64,000 nucleotides of DNA from Strigops habroptila. Its lineage: Eukaryota > Chordata > Aves > Psittaciformes > Psittacidae. Position 1 is the first letter of the stretch. Every line of letters starts with the position of its first letter. Location: contig NC_044282.2 of assembly GCF_004027225.2 (NCBI RefSeq), positions 53,142,593 to 53,206,592 of the forward strand, given 5' to 3'. A program made the translations under genes and the position numbers. The notes beneath the pieces are model-generated. The model was not told the origin of the DNA. It searched no databases and worked only from the letters and a program-made list of their open reading frames with translations. Shown here piece after piece: positions 37,620 through 48,735 of this stretch.

Positions 37620-37945
37620 CTGCCGACGGGCAGATGTTGGGGCTGAGGGCTTCATCCTTGTGGCTCCAGGCCGTGGAGATGATTTTGTGTAGGGAATGGT
37701 GCCGGCAGATGGCGGTAGCAGCCGTCTGATGAAGAGCTGGGTAGCGGCAGCCTCTGCGCCTGCGGCAGGCGGCGGAGCAGCACGAACAGCAAACCTGCAC
37801 TCGGGTGTGCAGAACAGGCCGAGGAAAGGGTTAGCTCTCATCCCGAGGGAGTTGTTCCACAGTGCAGCCATAGGCAGCCGCTGTGCAGCCCTCTGCTTAC
37901 CCAGAGCCCGCTGTGCGGCGTGGTTTCGTCCACTGAAACAACAGA
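37620..37945. promoter_or_regulatory. Small intergenic CpG-rich patch
   Basis: I count about 20 CpG dinucleotides in roughly 325 bases, densest at 37740-37925, inside otherwise CpG-poor DNA. It contains AGATGGCGG, a YY1-like core. It could be a promoter of a non-coding RNA, an enhancer or a remnant exon. No gene is recognised. Confidence 0.35.
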
Positions 37946-40079
37946 AAAGCGCATTTTGGGGGCAGGTGAATCAGCTTTGCTTGAGGTGGGACTGGTGTGA
38001 GGGAGAGGTGGGACCCTGCGGCTGGAAGTGAGATGGGGAGAGCGAACAAGCTCTCCACTCCCCAGCAGTGGGCTCCCAGTCCTTGTGCCCCATGCTCCCA
38101 CCGCTGCACCCAGGCACCTGTGATCGAGCACCCACCAGAGCCACCCACTGAACAGCATCGGGGAGACTTCTCTGGGGCTGCAGCTACTGCCCTGGAGCAG
38201 CCTCTCCCCGCCCCGGGACGGGGGATTCTCCCACTGACCGTTGCTTTTTTGCTTGAAGCAGTGGTGGTTTTAGAACGGAAGGCAGCTCATTGGGCTTAAA
38301 TCAGCACGAGTCCTTATGAAGTCAGGCAAATTAATGAAAACTGAATTATTCATGGCTGCTTTTGAAACATAACCATTCCCCTGCCATGCCGGAAATCCAG
38401 ATGAAATGCTTTCGTGCCGGGGCCGGATACCCCCAGAGGTACTTTTGTAGAGCACTTTAAAACCCGGCTTTTTGTCTTGTCTTGAGATCAAAGCTGTTCT
38501 GGAAGCAGGAGCCGCCTCCCGGAGCGTGCAGGACCTTGCCCAGCCCAGCTCAGGGCTTGCTGGAACCCCACAGGGTAAAACTCCAGACTCCAGTTGTGTA
38601 ACTGAGCACAACTGAATTTGGAGCACAAACTGAATCCGTCTTTTTCATTCCACCCTCCAAGGTGAGTGCAAACAGATAAACACATGACATAATAGAAAAG
38701 CATAAAGCAGAAAGTTAGCATTTATTTATGATGGGTTGGTCCATAACACAGGGAAGCTGTAGCTATGAATGAGGACCTGTGTTTTGCTAGGTGCAAAAAC
38801 ACATGGAGCAGATGCAGAAGCCCCCTAAAAACGTAATCCTTTTGCCAGAGACCATCTCAGCATGACTGCACCATACGATGCTGGAACTGTGCAGAAGCAG
38901 CACGCTGTATTTTCAGTGGATGCAGTTTACATCCTGGAGCCCCAATTACAGTGCAATTTAATGTGCTTTGGATCACACATGCAAAGCGTGACCCATGGGA
39001 ATGCTTTTTGGGACAGTGTTTCTTCCAGGAGCATTTTATCACAAGAGATAGGACTGGCAGACAAACTCAGTTTTCCCTTTCCAGCATTCCATCAGGTAGG
39101 ACAGCAGGGGAGCACATTCCTCCTGAGGCAGATGGAAAACAGAGTTGTCAGTCCAGCAGCATGGCTTGCCCACAGAGATGTATCTCCCTTCCCTGCCTCT
39201 CCTGTTGGGAATACCTGGATCCATGCTCATCACATGTCAGCAGCAACAGAGGTGTCCTGTGCTGGTACAGCTTCAAGCAGAGATGGAGGTATGTAACTTG
39301 TATCATAAAGCTTGCAAAGCAAAGAATACATGTACAGACAATATACCTGCTTTCTTTTGTAAGAGGACATAGGCAAGAAAGTGCAGAAGAGGCAAAAACT
39401 TGGGCTGTCTGCTCTGGAGATGTCCCGGGCAGAGGTGGTGAGCCAGGCATGAAAGGCATTAGCTATAACTAATTAATTTGCTAAAAGCATTTTGAATATT
39501 AGCAGGTTAGTTTAACCTGGTAGTGATGCTGTTTCTTTGTTACTACCCTGCACAGCGAGTTCTTCAGGGTTTTGATGCATTATCTGTTTTTTCTCAAGCC
39601 TCTGCCCTGGGACCTGTGTTGCCCCTGGATGCTGAGCATCCTTTCTGAGGGAGGATCCGCGCCATCCAGGACACTATCCCGGCATTTTGTGTTGATAGCT
39701 TTGGCTTTGGCCTGGGTTCTGTCTTGAGGTTTATTGAAAAAACCAGGGGATTTTGCCTCATGGTGAATGCATGTGCCAAAGAAACAGTCGGGAGAAGAAG
39801 GGAGAAATGAGAACAGAGCAAGGGGTGAACCTGGATGGCCTTTTGGAGTCATTGGGAGAGACAGACCAACAGATGGAAGAGCCAGAAGTTTGTCAGAACA
39901 GGGGCAGCTCCACAGCCTACAATGCCATTGGCTGGGGAGGGCTCCGTTTTGGAGCTACCAAATAGGAGAAAAAGTGTTTGCTAGAAACCAAAGTGGAGGA
40001 GTGGAGGAAAGGGGTAAGATTGTCTTGGTGTACAAATGGGATGTAGCCTTTTGCACCTTCATATTATGAACCAAAGAAA

Positions 40080-40137
40080 AGAGTAGATGATCTTTAAGGT
40101 CCCTTCCAACCCAAACCATTCTACTGTTCTGTGATTT
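40080..40137 (+). repeat. CR1 LINE 3' end, short
   Basis: 'gatgatctttaaggtccctt' then 'ccaacccaaaccattct' and 'ctgtgattttt' is the plus-strand CR1 terminus, 5'-truncated to under 60 bases. Confidence 0.85.
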
Positions 40138-40884
40138 TTCCCACCCAGTACTGCAGTATTTAGTATTTCTCATGTCCTCTCTGCCGCCCTGTCTGATCCC
40201 CCCTGCACAGTCATGCACTGCGTTATCCCTGCTGGGGGTGTAGGGGAGGAAAAGGCACAGTCACCAGCAACACAAGGAGATTAAACCTGATATAAAGCCT
40301 GCATCAGTTTAATCACAGAGCCTCAAACTCACCCCTCTGTTGCAGCAGTGCCATTCTGGGGGCAGACATGGCCAAATGGCCCCTCGCTTACAGCAGCAAG
40401 CTTCTCTGAAGGCCAGTGCAGCTCCCTCTGAGGGACATACAGGTCTCTCAGCTTCTTTCCCCAACCGAGTTTCAGCCCCTGGTCCTGTCCTAGACTTTAG
40501 CCTGCGCAAAAGCAGCCAGATCTAGCTCTGTCTCTCACTGGCCGGGTGGGTTAGGGGGAGCTTTCCAACAGTCTGATGCATTGCCAGAGACAACAGAGAA
40601 CAAATGGGATCCAGATGTATCCTCCAGCATGAGGCTTTTCTTTCAGAAGGAATTTTCCCAGATCTTTCCCCATATTTTGCTGTCGGAGTTTCTCTCATAA
40701 TGTACAGACAGCTGGATTCCCCCCAGCTTCCAGACATCAACATCAGCTTTCATGGGGAGAAAGTATGGCCAAAATACTGGCTGCTCCCCTCCATCACTGC
40801 AGCCATCCTCTGTATCTTGTGAGGACCCCAGGGATCCTCTCAGGCACCCTCAGCTGCCCCACACCCACCGCAAACCCCTCACCC

Positions 40885-41518
40885 AACATCAGAAAACCAT
40901 CTATATCCTGGGCTGCATCAAAAGCAGCGTGATCAACATGTCGAGGGAGGTGATTCTCCTCCTCTACTCCACTCTGGTGAGACCCCACCAGGAGTACTGC
41001 ATTCAGCTCTGGGGTCCTCAGTACAGGAAAGACAAGGATCTGTTCAAGCAGGTCCATAGGAGGTCCATGAAGATGATCAGAGGGCTGGAGCACCTCTTCT
41101 CTGAAGACAGGCTGAGAGAGTTGGGCTTGTTCAGCCTAGAGAAGAGAAAGCTCTGTGGAGACCTTAGAGCAGCTTCCAGTGCCTAAAGGGGCCAACAAGA
41201 AATCTGGATAGGGGCTTTTCAAAAGGGCATGTAGTTACAGGACAAGTGGGAATGGCTTTAAACTGACAGAGGGGAGACTTAGATTAGATATTAGGAAGAA
41301 GTTATTCACTGTGAGGGTGGTGAGACACTGGCACAGGTTGCCCTGAGATGCCCTTGTGGATGTGGCTGCCCCATCCCTGGCAGTGTTCAAGGCCAGGCTG
41401 GATGGGGTTTGGAGCAACCTGGTCTAGTGAAAGGCGTCCCTGCCCATGGCAGGGGACTGGAACTAGGTGATCTTAAAGGCCCAAAGCATTCTGTGATTCT
41501 ATGATCCTGTGATTCTTC
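40885..41518 (+). repeat. CR1 LINE 3' part, about 0.63 kb
   Basis: The sequence runs from the 'tcgagggaggtgattct' segment through 'actctggtgagaccccacca', 'agggctggagcacctcttct', 'ttgggcttgttcagcctaga' and 'gtgagacactggcacaggtt' to 'gattctatgatcctgtgatt'. This is an almost complete CR1 3' segment in the plus orientation. Its 144-codon open frame (40752-41186) is CR1-derived. Confidence 0.92.
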
Positions 41519-42736
41519 TCTGGGAGTCCCCAGCACACAGCCTACCTGCTCTGAAGAGCACTGAAGTTCTGTTGTATTGACATGACATGATGTTTCAAAG
41601 CACAGAGAGTGGAGAGTGGAGCCAAGAATTAAGCCTGGGCTCCCTACAGCCTCCCTGCCCTGCGCCAGAAATGATGATGAAACATTTATTGATTGCAATG
41701 AAGTATTGCTGCACTGAGAGAGCTCAGGCAGCATTCCACATGGCTCAGTGTTTCAAATCCTTTTCCTCAATATTTTTCCAACTACCAAAATGTATTTTTT
41801 CTTTCTCCCAGGCAGATGTTTGGCAGCAGAGTTAAATGAACCTCAAGGGCTGTTATAACTTAGACCCATCTTTGGGATCCTGGTGATGCATGAGAGAGCT
41901 CTGTCTTTATAAACTCCTAAAAGCACATAGGACTACTGCATCCTGCTTTTCCATTGAGACTTCCTGACATCGTTCATCAGGATCCCTGGCTGGGTTGCAG
42001 GAAACCTAATACCAGCACTGCATCATCTTGTTTATTTGGTGAATTCAGATCTTCATACCTCAGTGCAACAGAGAAATTCAGCAGAGAATTCACTTGGGGG
42101 AAAAAGAAATATGCCTGGGACTTCAAGGCTGAGGAATTTAAATCAAGCTCTCTTTCAATAAATGCAACCCATTAAGAGCCTTTTGATTATCTATTTGAAT
42201 ATCGCAATTCAAAATGCTACTTAGAAAGAGTAAATATAATATGCTTCGGTTCTGCAAATTAAATTTATCCTCAGTTAAAGTCCATTGAGAGATACCGCTG
42301 GGGTGAATTTGCCCTACATCTCATTCCTGCCCTGTGGTGTTTTCATAGCAGTCTAAGTCATTCAGCGTTCCCAAGCTGAATTAATGTCTGCATCTCATAG
42401 CTGATATCCCGCAGACAAAGCTATGTCTGTGACTCAGGAAAGCGCTCATTAATGCTGAGCGGGAGGAAGCCAGGCACTGCTGCTTGCTCCTGCGCATTGC
42501 CCTGCCACTGGGGTCAGCCTGGCTTTCTGCAGGTCCCGTGTGGTGCCGGCCTGTGCTGGGGAAGGCAGAGACCCGGCACATAGGCACTGGTGTGAGGGTC
42601 CTTTCCCCATTCCAGCAGCTGGCAGTAGATGCTCTCCAGCACATCTCCAGGGCAGCAGCCAGGACTTGTGTGTCAGCCATGCTCCTCTAAGTCTGGCCAG
42701 CGCTCCTTTGCTCATGCTACAGTGTGTCACCAGCTT

Positions 42737-43345
42737 CATAGAATCATAGAACGGTTTGGATTGGAAAGGACCTTAAGATCACTCAGTTCCAACCTCCCTG
42801 CCATGGGCAGGGATGCCTTCCACTACACCAGGTTGCTCAAAGCTCCATCCAACCTAGCCTTGAACACTGCCAAGGATGGAGCATTTACCACTTCTTTGGG
42901 CAACCTGTTCCAGTGCCTCACCACCCTCACAGAAGAGAACTTCTTCTTTATATCTAACCTGAACTTTCCCTGTTAAGTTTAAACCCATTACCCCTTGTCC
43001 TACCACTACAGTCCCTGATGAAGAGTCCCTCCCCAGCATCCTTATAGGGCCCCTTCAGATACTGGAAGGCTGCTATGGGGTCTCCACGCAGCCTTCTCTT
43101 CTCCAGGCTGAACAGCCCCAACTTTCTCAGCCTGTCTTCATACAGGAGGTGCTCCAGCCCTCTTATCATCCTCGTGGCCTCCTCTGGACTTGCTCCAACA
43201 GCTCCATGTCCTTCTTATGTTAAGGACACCAGAACTGCACGCAATGCTCCAAGTGAGGTCTTACCAGAACAGAGTAGAGAGGCAGGATCGCTCTCTAGGG
43301 ATCTGCTCCAGCCTCTCCAGCCCATCCTGGCCCTGCAGGGAAGGT
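42737..43345 (-). repeat. CR1 LINE 3' part, about 0.6 kb
   Basis: It begins TCATAGAATCATAGAACGGT and continues with 'ttggattggaaaggacct', 'ccactacaccaggttgctca', 'ttctcttctccaggctgaac' and 'gctccagccctcttatcatc'. This is the reversed CR1 3' end. It lies 1.2 kb from a plus-strand CR1 copy, making an inverted pair. Confidence 0.92.
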
Positions 43346-45499
43346 CCTCCCATAGCTTTTTGCTTTTGTCTGCTGGAGAAGCGCTGAACTCCGTTAGCAG
43401 GGGGCAGACCCTGCCTCACAGGGCAGCTGGGGATGCCTCATACTGAAGCCTTACGTGGCAACAAGCGATGGTCCAGAGCCAGCGAACTCTGCCGCAGGGT
43501 TTCTCACATCCTCTGTGCGCTGCTGAGGTGCTGAGGAGCTGCACACACCAGCAGCAGTGCCTCAGGCAGCTGCATCTTTTCAGCGTCTTTGACTCCTCTG
43601 CTTTTCCTCTGAGCATTTGGCTGCTTCCTGGACACGAGGCAGAATCACTGCCCTCATCCACAGAGCAAAAGCCCTGGTGGAGACATGGCAGAGCCCTCCA
43701 CCAGCTCTGAACTCCCAGTCTCCAGATCCTTCTGCAGCTTAAGTGGGGCTTAGAAGCATTTCAGGTGGGGTGAGAGATGCAGACCCGGCTGTGCCAAGGC
43801 TCTGCAGCCATGGTGTGCACCCCTGTGTAGGGCCCTCTGACGGCAGTGGGGTGGTTCTCCTGCTGTGCTTTGGTAGGTAGGCAGATGGTGCCATCAAGAT
43901 GATTAAAGCACCAAACCTGGTTTGCCAAGAGCTTATTGATTTTTCCAGAAGGGTAACAAATTTTCTCCTTATGTACCAGTACCAAGCCTAAAGTAATCTG
44001 CTATATAGCAGGAAGGGAAATCAGCTTTCAGTGTGATTTAGGGAGGACTGTGTTGCATCTAGAAATACATCAATATGATCTTTCTCGAGTGATGGTACAT
44101 GCTGCCTTAATAATTAAATAAAGATAAGTAACATTTATGTCTAACACTGATTTGTAGCTGAGTCAGGGCAGCAAACTGAATGCCAAGACCAGGTCCTGCG
44201 CTCGGTGGATGGCTTCCCAATGAGTCACACTGAGTAAGGATTGACCCTGGGCTTTCCTTCACCCCAGGGGTCTTTGATATTTGGGTGTATGACTGCACAG
44301 AGATGTGACTGTGGAGCTGGCTCTGTATTAACCTCTTTTCTTGACAGATTGAGAATCTGGGAACATCTCGGGTTAGCAGAGTTGACCAGACATGATGGTT
44401 TTGTCTTGTCTGGGTTGTAGCCAGACAGCAGCAAGGGGCCTCAGGAGACCCTGCCACCACCAGAGCTTTTCTTCCCTGGGGTGGTTCAGCCCCTCGTGTC
44501 AGGCACTGTACAAACACATAACAAAGAGATGGTGCTGAGTTTGCAGTCTCCTCTCTTGATCCATGTGGCTATCATCACAGATGTGTGGCAAAAAAAGCCT
44601 GACAGGTTTTTGCCATGAGACTTTTCTGTATCCATCTAATTATAAAGCCAAGTGTGTCTTGCAATGGGAATCCAGCTGTCTGAGTACTAGCAGAGAAAGA
44701 TAACAAGCTTGGTTTCGAGATGTTGGATGCTGCTCATTCTCGAGCCCCCAGCTTTGCATCTGTGGCCCCTGCTTGAGGCTGAAGCACTGGCTCAGCGAAG
44801 GGGACCATGGCAATGCTTTGAAAACCGCAGCAGGGGCTGACTGAGTCCTGTGCGCTTTGAGCTCCGGTTGTTGGGGAAAAAGCCATTAAAAAGTGCCCTT
44901 TCCAATGAAGAAAAAGCCTCTGCTGCTTCCATCGTATTTCAGAGCACCATCATCTGCTGGCAATTTATTACTAATGCAGCATATACCATGTTCACAGCAG
45001 GTCACTGGAAATGTACCCGGACCCATTCATCATTTTTAATAGCAAAGCAGCACTTTAGTGCAACATTAATTTAAATTTGCCTTCCTGCACAAAACTGGTG
45101 GAAAGGGAGCCTTCCAAAAGATGCATTTTTATTAGCTCTCTCTTCCACATTTGGCTGCTGATAAATATTTATTTAGACATACCCTGCCAAAGGCTTTAAA
45201 CACAGCCACATTTCACTTCCTTTCAGAGGCAAGTGGTGGCAAACAGTCAGCAGCAATGTGCAGAGCCTGCGGGCAGACCCAAAACTGTCTTCCCATGGTG
45301 GCTGGGGAGTGTGACTGAAGCTTCACCACATGGACATGGAGGTCATAGGCAGGGTGGGGGGAGAAACCCCAATAACCTGGTGGGGTCATGAGCTGTGGCC
45401 CCTGCCAGGGCTGTCCCAGGGGAGCCTCAGCCCAGGGTCCAGGGGGACACCCCACACCCTGAGCTAAAGGGAAAGGCTCTTATGGACTGAGGTAAGTTA

Positions 45500-46260
45500 C
45501 TGCCTCAGGGGTATGGGACATGTTATGGGATGCAGAGGAGGAACATCCTGGGATTGCACAGGACTTACTGTGGGATGTCTAGGGGAGGAAGCAAGGGTGG
45601 GGAAAGGGAGAGATCTGGGTGGTGTGGGAAGGAACAAGGGTGGGGAAACAGAATGATAAGGGGATAAAAGGGGCCAGTGGCATGTAAAGAGTTGGCTGGT
45701 TGTATCAGCCAAGCCCTGTCTGTTTGCCCAAGCCCTGCGCCTGGTCAGTAGGGCCAGTTTCCTCATTGAACTCTCTTTCAGATGCTTTTCCTGGATGAGG
45801 GACTTTCTGCTCTGTGTGCACATGTGTGTTTGGAGGTCTAGGTGAATCACTAGTGAATGTGAAGCTGGAATAGGTGGTAACGAGGATAAGAGGTGTTGGA
45901 AGCCAGGTATCAAAGAAACCTGGCTAGAGGCACCAGAGGTCTGTGCGTTGGCTACTGGAGGGACTAAGAGGCCCTGACCAGCTACTGGGGAGATCTGGAA
46001 GTCAACTGAGAGACCTGTTTGTATGTTTGTGCAAAAGCCAACTGGAGATGAGAGGACCCAGGGGCCAGCTAATGTATAGACCACGTGTCTCAGGCCAGTG
46101 GCTAGGGGGATCCATGTTGTATATATGTCTGTGTAAGTATATATATCTTCTGTTAATGGGCTAGGCACATCCACCTCGCTTGGTTGAGACACATCTGAGC
46201 TGACAAAAGGTGCTCTCAGAGGCATTGAACTGCTCAGAAACTAGCCCTTGGTCTGATTCA
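45500..46260 (+). repeat. Possible LTR-type interspersed repeat
   Basis: The 0.75 kb stretch carries a TATA-like GGGGATAAAAGGGGCC near 45661-45676. Degenerate internal phrases recur ('ggctactggagggac', 'accagctactggggagatct', 'caggccagtggctaggggga'), followed by TATATATG/GTAAGTATATATAT. The texture resembles avian endogenous-retroviral solo LTRs. The 242-codon minus frame across it is low-complexity and not a gene. No retroviral coding frame is present. Classification needs a repeat library. Confidence 0.4.
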
Positions 46261-47807
46261 TGAATTGGATGTTCCTCTACTAGTCTACTAGAGTACAAGA
46301 CTACTCTACTTGTCCCTCAGCCCAAGCAATGTACTGAGACAAGTTCCGCCCCCCCAAAGCAGTCTCACCCTGACAGAGGAGGTAGCTGGCATAAAGCACG
46401 TTTGGGAACATGAGCAGATTGAGAAATGTGAACACATCAACAGTGCGGAGGTACTTTCAATGATGGACAAGTCTGCTAGCAGAGATGAAGCTGAACAAAG
46501 AGGCTCTCAAGGCCTTAGAGACACCTCAGTTTAGTTTTGGCAAATAAAGTTGCAGTCCTTCAGCCTTTTCATATGCTACTCTGAGCTGCTGTGGAGGAAT
46601 ACCATGATCCAGCCCTGTACTTCCATCAAAACATAATAAGAAATTACAGGCTCTCATATCAGCTTATCATTCTCTGAGCAATTGCAGAGATACACTCTAA
46701 GCTGATGAATTATTTAAAACAGATGCAGTGCATTTCAGAAAATGAATTTGATTAAGTGGCAAGATATTATAAAGAAAACTGAGACAAAAGCCTAAGAGAA
46801 TCTATTTTCATAAAATATAGCATGCTTCCTGTCTGATGTTAATTTTGAGTAAACAGACAAATTAGTAGGTAGACTGATAGATTGTCCACTAGGAAGACAT
46901 ATTTACACAAGAAACTAATACAAAGTGGAGAATGTTCTTGCTAAGCAAGACATATCACCCTTTCTCCACTCCATCTGTGAAACAGGCAATGAATGGGAAA
47001 TAACACACGAAGCTTTTTTTAGTTTCAAACTCCTGTTCTTCCCAAAGCCATGTACTGTGTGCTGTGCAGGTATGTTTTTGCTAAAGCACTACTGATGTGT
47101 CATGTTGTAGATGCTACTGAAGCTTACAGGTTCTGCCTGAATCTCTACAAAACACATTGTAGATTGTCATGGCTTTAATGGCTTATCACAATATATAAAG
47201 ATTTATAGGGAGAAGTCCTTTATTAGTGCTTTATTAGATGGGCTCTGGAAGAGGTGTTTGAAGACATGAGTGTCCAGGAGCTTGTCTGTTGTTTTTTCCA
47301 ACAAAGTCAGCTTGTCTACAAGCCTTGTCTTGGCAACATTCTTAGGCATGCAGGCTGCTACAACACTATTGCATGAAATACATGAGCTATCTTTGCAATG
47401 AAAATGGAAAATTGCTCTCACATATTGCCTTATTATTATGTACTCATTTTCTTTCTTTCTCTTTATTTCTACTGAAAGACATCAATATCATTTACTTGCA
47501 TATTTGTTTCACTGAAATTGCAAAGAAGCTCTTATTTAATTGCAATGCATATCATCATATTCACCTAATAGAGTATAAATTCCCCTGCTGCTTCAATAGG
47601 ACATCTGTCTTAAACTGTTGTGGCAGGGAGTAAACAGTGTATTTTGTCTCAGGAATGGCCCTGTTGAATCATATGTGAATGTTCAGTTAATTTCCACCTT
47701 CTCTTCCATAGTACTTATTTCCTTTGCTTTTTATTTTCCTTAATAAAAAGTCATATTGAATATTTAAATTCACAAAAGTAAAAAAAGAAGTTAATAAAAA
47801 AATTTAT

Positions 47808-47900
47808 GATTTTCCTTTCCTCTCCCCTCACCTTCCTCTCTTCCACCCCGTCTCCTTCTTCTCCTTCCCCCTCTCCTCCCCTCCCCTGCTCTCCCCTCCA
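47808..47900. repeat. Polypyrimidine (C/T) tract
   Basis: About 90 bases on the plus strand are almost entirely C and T, and GA-rich on the minus strand. The highly charged minus-strand frames here are products of the low complexity. Confidence 0.85.
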
Positions 47901-48360
47901 ACGCTGCATTAGAGGATAGCACTTCTGGCTCAAGTTTAGCCTGGATATTGACTGCTGGCAGTGTGCTTCTATATGGATTCATCACTATTGATTTGTGTTC
48001 CAGGTTCAAGACATGGGATGTAGCACTTTCCCAGCATCAGTCTCATACAGACTTTCTAGCTCTCCCACAGCAGGTACCTGAGGTCTTCGCATGCGTGAGT
48101 ACAACCACCATGCCAGCAGGCCTGGGGCAAGAAGCCCAACGTCAGCTAGAGGTGTATCTGTGCTGCAGGCTGCAGGGGCTCCTGCAGACATGATCTTACA
48201 TGGGAAAGATGAACTAGCACCCACTGAGCTCTGTGTTGCTATGGGGGATTGCCTCCTTCCAGCTGCTTTGCAGCACAGATGCACACATCTCTTCTGTACA
48301 GTCATACAGACCATAGTTTGTGGTGGAATAGAGAAGCAGCTTCAGACACATGTGTCTTAG

Positions 48361-48735
48361 GCTAATATCCTGATTACTGGGCTGTATTCCCTTCTTTCTG
48401 GATCGTGGGCCAGTGCTAAAATACAAAAAAGGAAATTATCCAGTCTGTGGATAGTTGATGATGCCCTGATATATGGACAACTGTCCAATGGATTTCTTGA
48501 ACAGCCACATAGTAACTTGCTCTTGCAAAAGTGCTCTGAGACAGATAAAGAAGAGCATTTTGATTTTTTGACAAAAGTAGCAAAAAGAGAATTTATACAG
48601 CTTAAGCAAAAGGCTGATGAGAAACCTCCCATGTATTTCTCTTTTCTAGTTGCAGAGGAGTATACAGTGGAGATTGCCAACATTTTATTTCACATAAAAT
48701 CAATGAAAAGGTTAATGTTAAGAAATAGAAACTAA
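48361..48735 (+). other. Unexplained 125-codon open frame in AT-rich DNA
   Basis: The plus frame is open from just after a TAG at 48358 to TAA at 48733-48735. It includes LWIVDDALIYGQL, FLEQPHSNLLLQKCSETDKE, EHFDFLTKVAKREFIQLKQK and EKPPMYFSFLVAEEYTVEIA. Composition is protein-like (charged, balanced), not low-complexity. I do not recognise a family, there is no early ATG, and no splice context is certain. It could be an exon fragment, a retrocopy piece or chance. Confidence 0.2.

Noticed and set aside
38862-39472. Overlapping open frames of 144 and 173 codons on the plus strand
   Set aside because: Two different frames are open over the same DNA, neither resembles a known protein, and composition is not coding-like.
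40752-41186. 144-codon plus-strand open frame
   Set aside because: CR1-derived; contains the same repeat translation ([20 protein letters not shown]).
45497-46225. 242-codon minus-strand open frame
   Set aside because: Low-complexity Pro/Ser/Leu text over an interspersed-repeat-like block, with no domain or splice support.
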